A stretch of 13,861 nt of DNA from Hadarchaeum sp964343275. Its GTDB lineage: Archaea; Hadarchaeota; Hadarchaeia; Hadarchaeales; Hadarchaeaceae. Positions 13,219 to 13,861 of this stretch are shown in pieces. The notes below the pieces were generated by a model. That model did no database searches, was not told where the DNA came from, and saw nothing but the letters and a program-made list of their open reading frames with translations. Position 1 is the stretch's first letter; each line of letters starts with the position of its first letter. The DNA lies in assembly GCA_964343275.1 (NCBI GenBank), contig CAYFIY010000029.1:1-13861 (forward strand). Reading direction: 5' to 3'. The translations under genes and the position numbers were made by a program.

Positions 13219-13473
13219 TTAGTCGTTTAAAACTTTTTTTCGGCGAGGTGATAACATTATTTGAATGGCATAAGTAGTTCGTGCAATGTCTTCATTGGTG
13301 TGTGCAACTGAAACGAACCAAGTTTGGTGCCAAGTATTTCCGGAAATTAATACGCCCTCGTTTATCAAACTAAATTAGTATTTGTATCATCTAATTTAAT
13401 CGGATATCACCACAGAATGATAATCCAGTAATAATGGATCAATAGAGAAAATAACCCCCAAAAACCTATTCCG
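13219..13473 (-). pseudogene. C-terminal remnant of a glutamate-1-semialdehyde aminomutase-like class III aminotransferase
   Basis: The minus strand reads FSLINEGVLISGNTWHQ, TWFVSVAHTNEDIARTTYAI and MLSPRRKKVLND to a TAA at 13219-13221. This matches the GSAM-type ending (FFH-x-L-x-x-GVYL...FVS-x-AH-x-x-x-DI-x-x-T). Upstream in the same frame, DPLLLDYHSVVISD, then D*IR*YKY*F, keeps the family spacing exactly but contains three stop codons (13375-13377, 13387-13389, 13396-13398), and RFLGVIFSI (about 13444-13473) fits the preceding strand. Beyond 13490 similarity fades and more stops occur. The cofactor lysine region and everything N-terminal are missing, so the product cannot be functional. 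It lies about 50 bp upstream of the UbiD gene on the same strand. No intact GSAM gene is in the window; the aminotransferase at 8268 belongs to a different subgroup. Confidence 0.7.
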
Positions 13474-13637
13474 GACACTTGATTTAACACTCTAATCTTA
13501 AACTAAGTCTTTGACGACATCAAAGTATTTTTTCCGTGTGGATTATCTTATCCTCTGATAAAAAGATCTAGGTAGGAAATTAAAAAAAAGACTACGCCAT
13601 CAAAAATATTTTTTTCGATTCTAAAGATTGCCATAAG

Positions 13638-13648
13638 TATAAATATAT
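13638..13648 (+). promoter_or_regulatory. TATA box of the corrinoid protein gene
   Basis: TATAAATATAT, close to the archaeal consensus, is 27-37 nt before the ATG at 13676. It predicts a transcript start about 5-10 nt before the ATG. Confidence 0.6.
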
Positions 13649-13675
13649 CGTGAAAAAAGAATATGTACGGTTTAA

Positions 13676-13861
13676 ATGGAGAAACTATTAGAAGAGCTGA
13701 ATGATGCAATCATAAACGGGGACGAAAAGAAATCAGAAGATTTAGCAAAAAAAACTTTGGAATCTGGATTAGATCCACTTAAAACGATAACTCAAGTATT
13801 ATCAGGAGCAATGAAAACGGTCGGAGATAAGTTCGAAAAAATGGAAATTTATCTGCCGGAA
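13676..13861 (+). CDS. corrinoid (B12-binding) methyl-carrier protein, N-terminal part
   Basis: The first 62 residues of a gene that runs off the window. The sequence is the helical cap domain (B12-binding_2) of methyltransferase corrinoid proteins such as MtmC, MtbC, MttC and MtaC: MEKLLEELNDAIINGDEKKS, then LESGLDPLKTITQVLSGAMK (about 28-47), VGDKFEKMEIYLPE (49-62). These proteins carry a methyl group on cobalamin between a substrate-specific methyltransferase and a coenzyme M or tetrahydropterin methyltransferase. The cobalamin-binding DxHxxG motif would lie about 30-40 residues beyond the edge. The substrate (methylamine, methanol, betaine, methoxyaromatic) cannot be judged without the next gene. 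A good TATA box precedes it; the Shine-Dalgarno is weak. Confidence 0.88.
   Translation, partial: MEKLLEELNDAIINGDEKKSEDLAKKTLESGLDPLKTITQVLSGAMKTVGDKFEKMEIYLPE

Noticed and set aside
13284..13398. Several short inverted repeats (CAATG/CATTG, ACCAA/TTGGT, TAAATTAG/CTAATTTA) and an SD-like GAGGTGAT at 13244-13251, suggesting a structured RNA or a hidden gene start.
   Set aside because: All fall inside, or in the stop-interrupted part of, the minus-strand aminotransferase remnant, which explains the sequence; the arms are only 5-8 bp and no start codon is usefully placed after GAGGTGAT.
13548..13634. 28-codon minus-strand frame starting MAIFRIEKN.
   Set aside because: No Shine-Dalgarno, its start overlaps the TATA box of the corrinoid gene, and composition reflects T-rich DNA.
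1..13861. Search for CRISPR arrays, tRNA or rRNA genes, insertion sequences and attachment sites.
   Set aside because: No regularly spaced repeats, no tRNA-like cloverleaf with T-loop GTTCRA signature, no transposase or integrase, and no terminal inverted repeats with target duplications were seen.

Overview
The window is a stretch of an AT-rich archaeal genome. Evidence for an archaeon: an archaeal/eukaryal-type glycyl-tRNA synthetase, a Tsr3-type rRNA modification enzyme, a DUF998 membrane protein, small winged-helix and Xre-like regulators of archaeal type, TATA boxes about 25 bp before probable transcription starts, U-tract ends, and Shine-Dalgarno sites matching GGAGGTGA. Gene content (UbiD, a corrinoid methyl-carrier, a Thermococcales-like class III aminotransferase/racemase) would fit an anaerobic TACK-type lineage such as Bathyarchaeia, but that assignment is an inference and not secure.

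Layout. 34-540 (-) tsr3. 541-991 has no confident gene (promoter, a G-quadruplex-like run, perhaps a decayed reading frame). 992-2152 (+) amidohydrolase/deaminase. 2196-4587 (+) a four-CBS-domain protein followed 43 nt later by glyS. 4693-5007 (+) Xre-like HTH regulator. 5082-5816 (+) YgjP-like zinc metallopeptidase, convergent with 6388-5828 (-) DUF998. 7340-6497 (-) a small cluster: winged-helix regulator, a 28-codon single-membrane-segment ORF, and a 104-aa basic/acidic protein. 8103-7597 (-) a second winged-helix regulator, divergent from 8268-10605 (+), an aminotransferase/racemase plus AEC-type transporter pair. 10743-11375 (+) HAD hydrolase. 11376-11761 holds a frameshifted two-membrane-segment gene on the minus strand. 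13147-11762 (-) UbiD-family decarboxylase. 13169-13675 holds the C-terminal remnant of a glutamate-1-semialdehyde-aminomutase-like gene (-), and at 13676 a corrinoid protein begins (+) and runs off the window.

How the genes fit together. Housekeeping genes (tsr3, glyS) are mixed with what looks like an amino-acid module: a regulator divergent from a class III PLP enzyme and a membrane carrier, with tandem operator-like repeats in the shared promoter. The regulatory DNA at 7341-7600 and 8104-8267 is unusually rich in exact repeats and is the best evidence here for undescribed regulation. The 'empty' regions at 11.4-11.76 kb and 13.2-13.5 kb are not empty: both carry gene remnants. I did not find a clear new multi-gene defence or mobile system, CRISPR array, tRNA, rRNA or insertion sequence.
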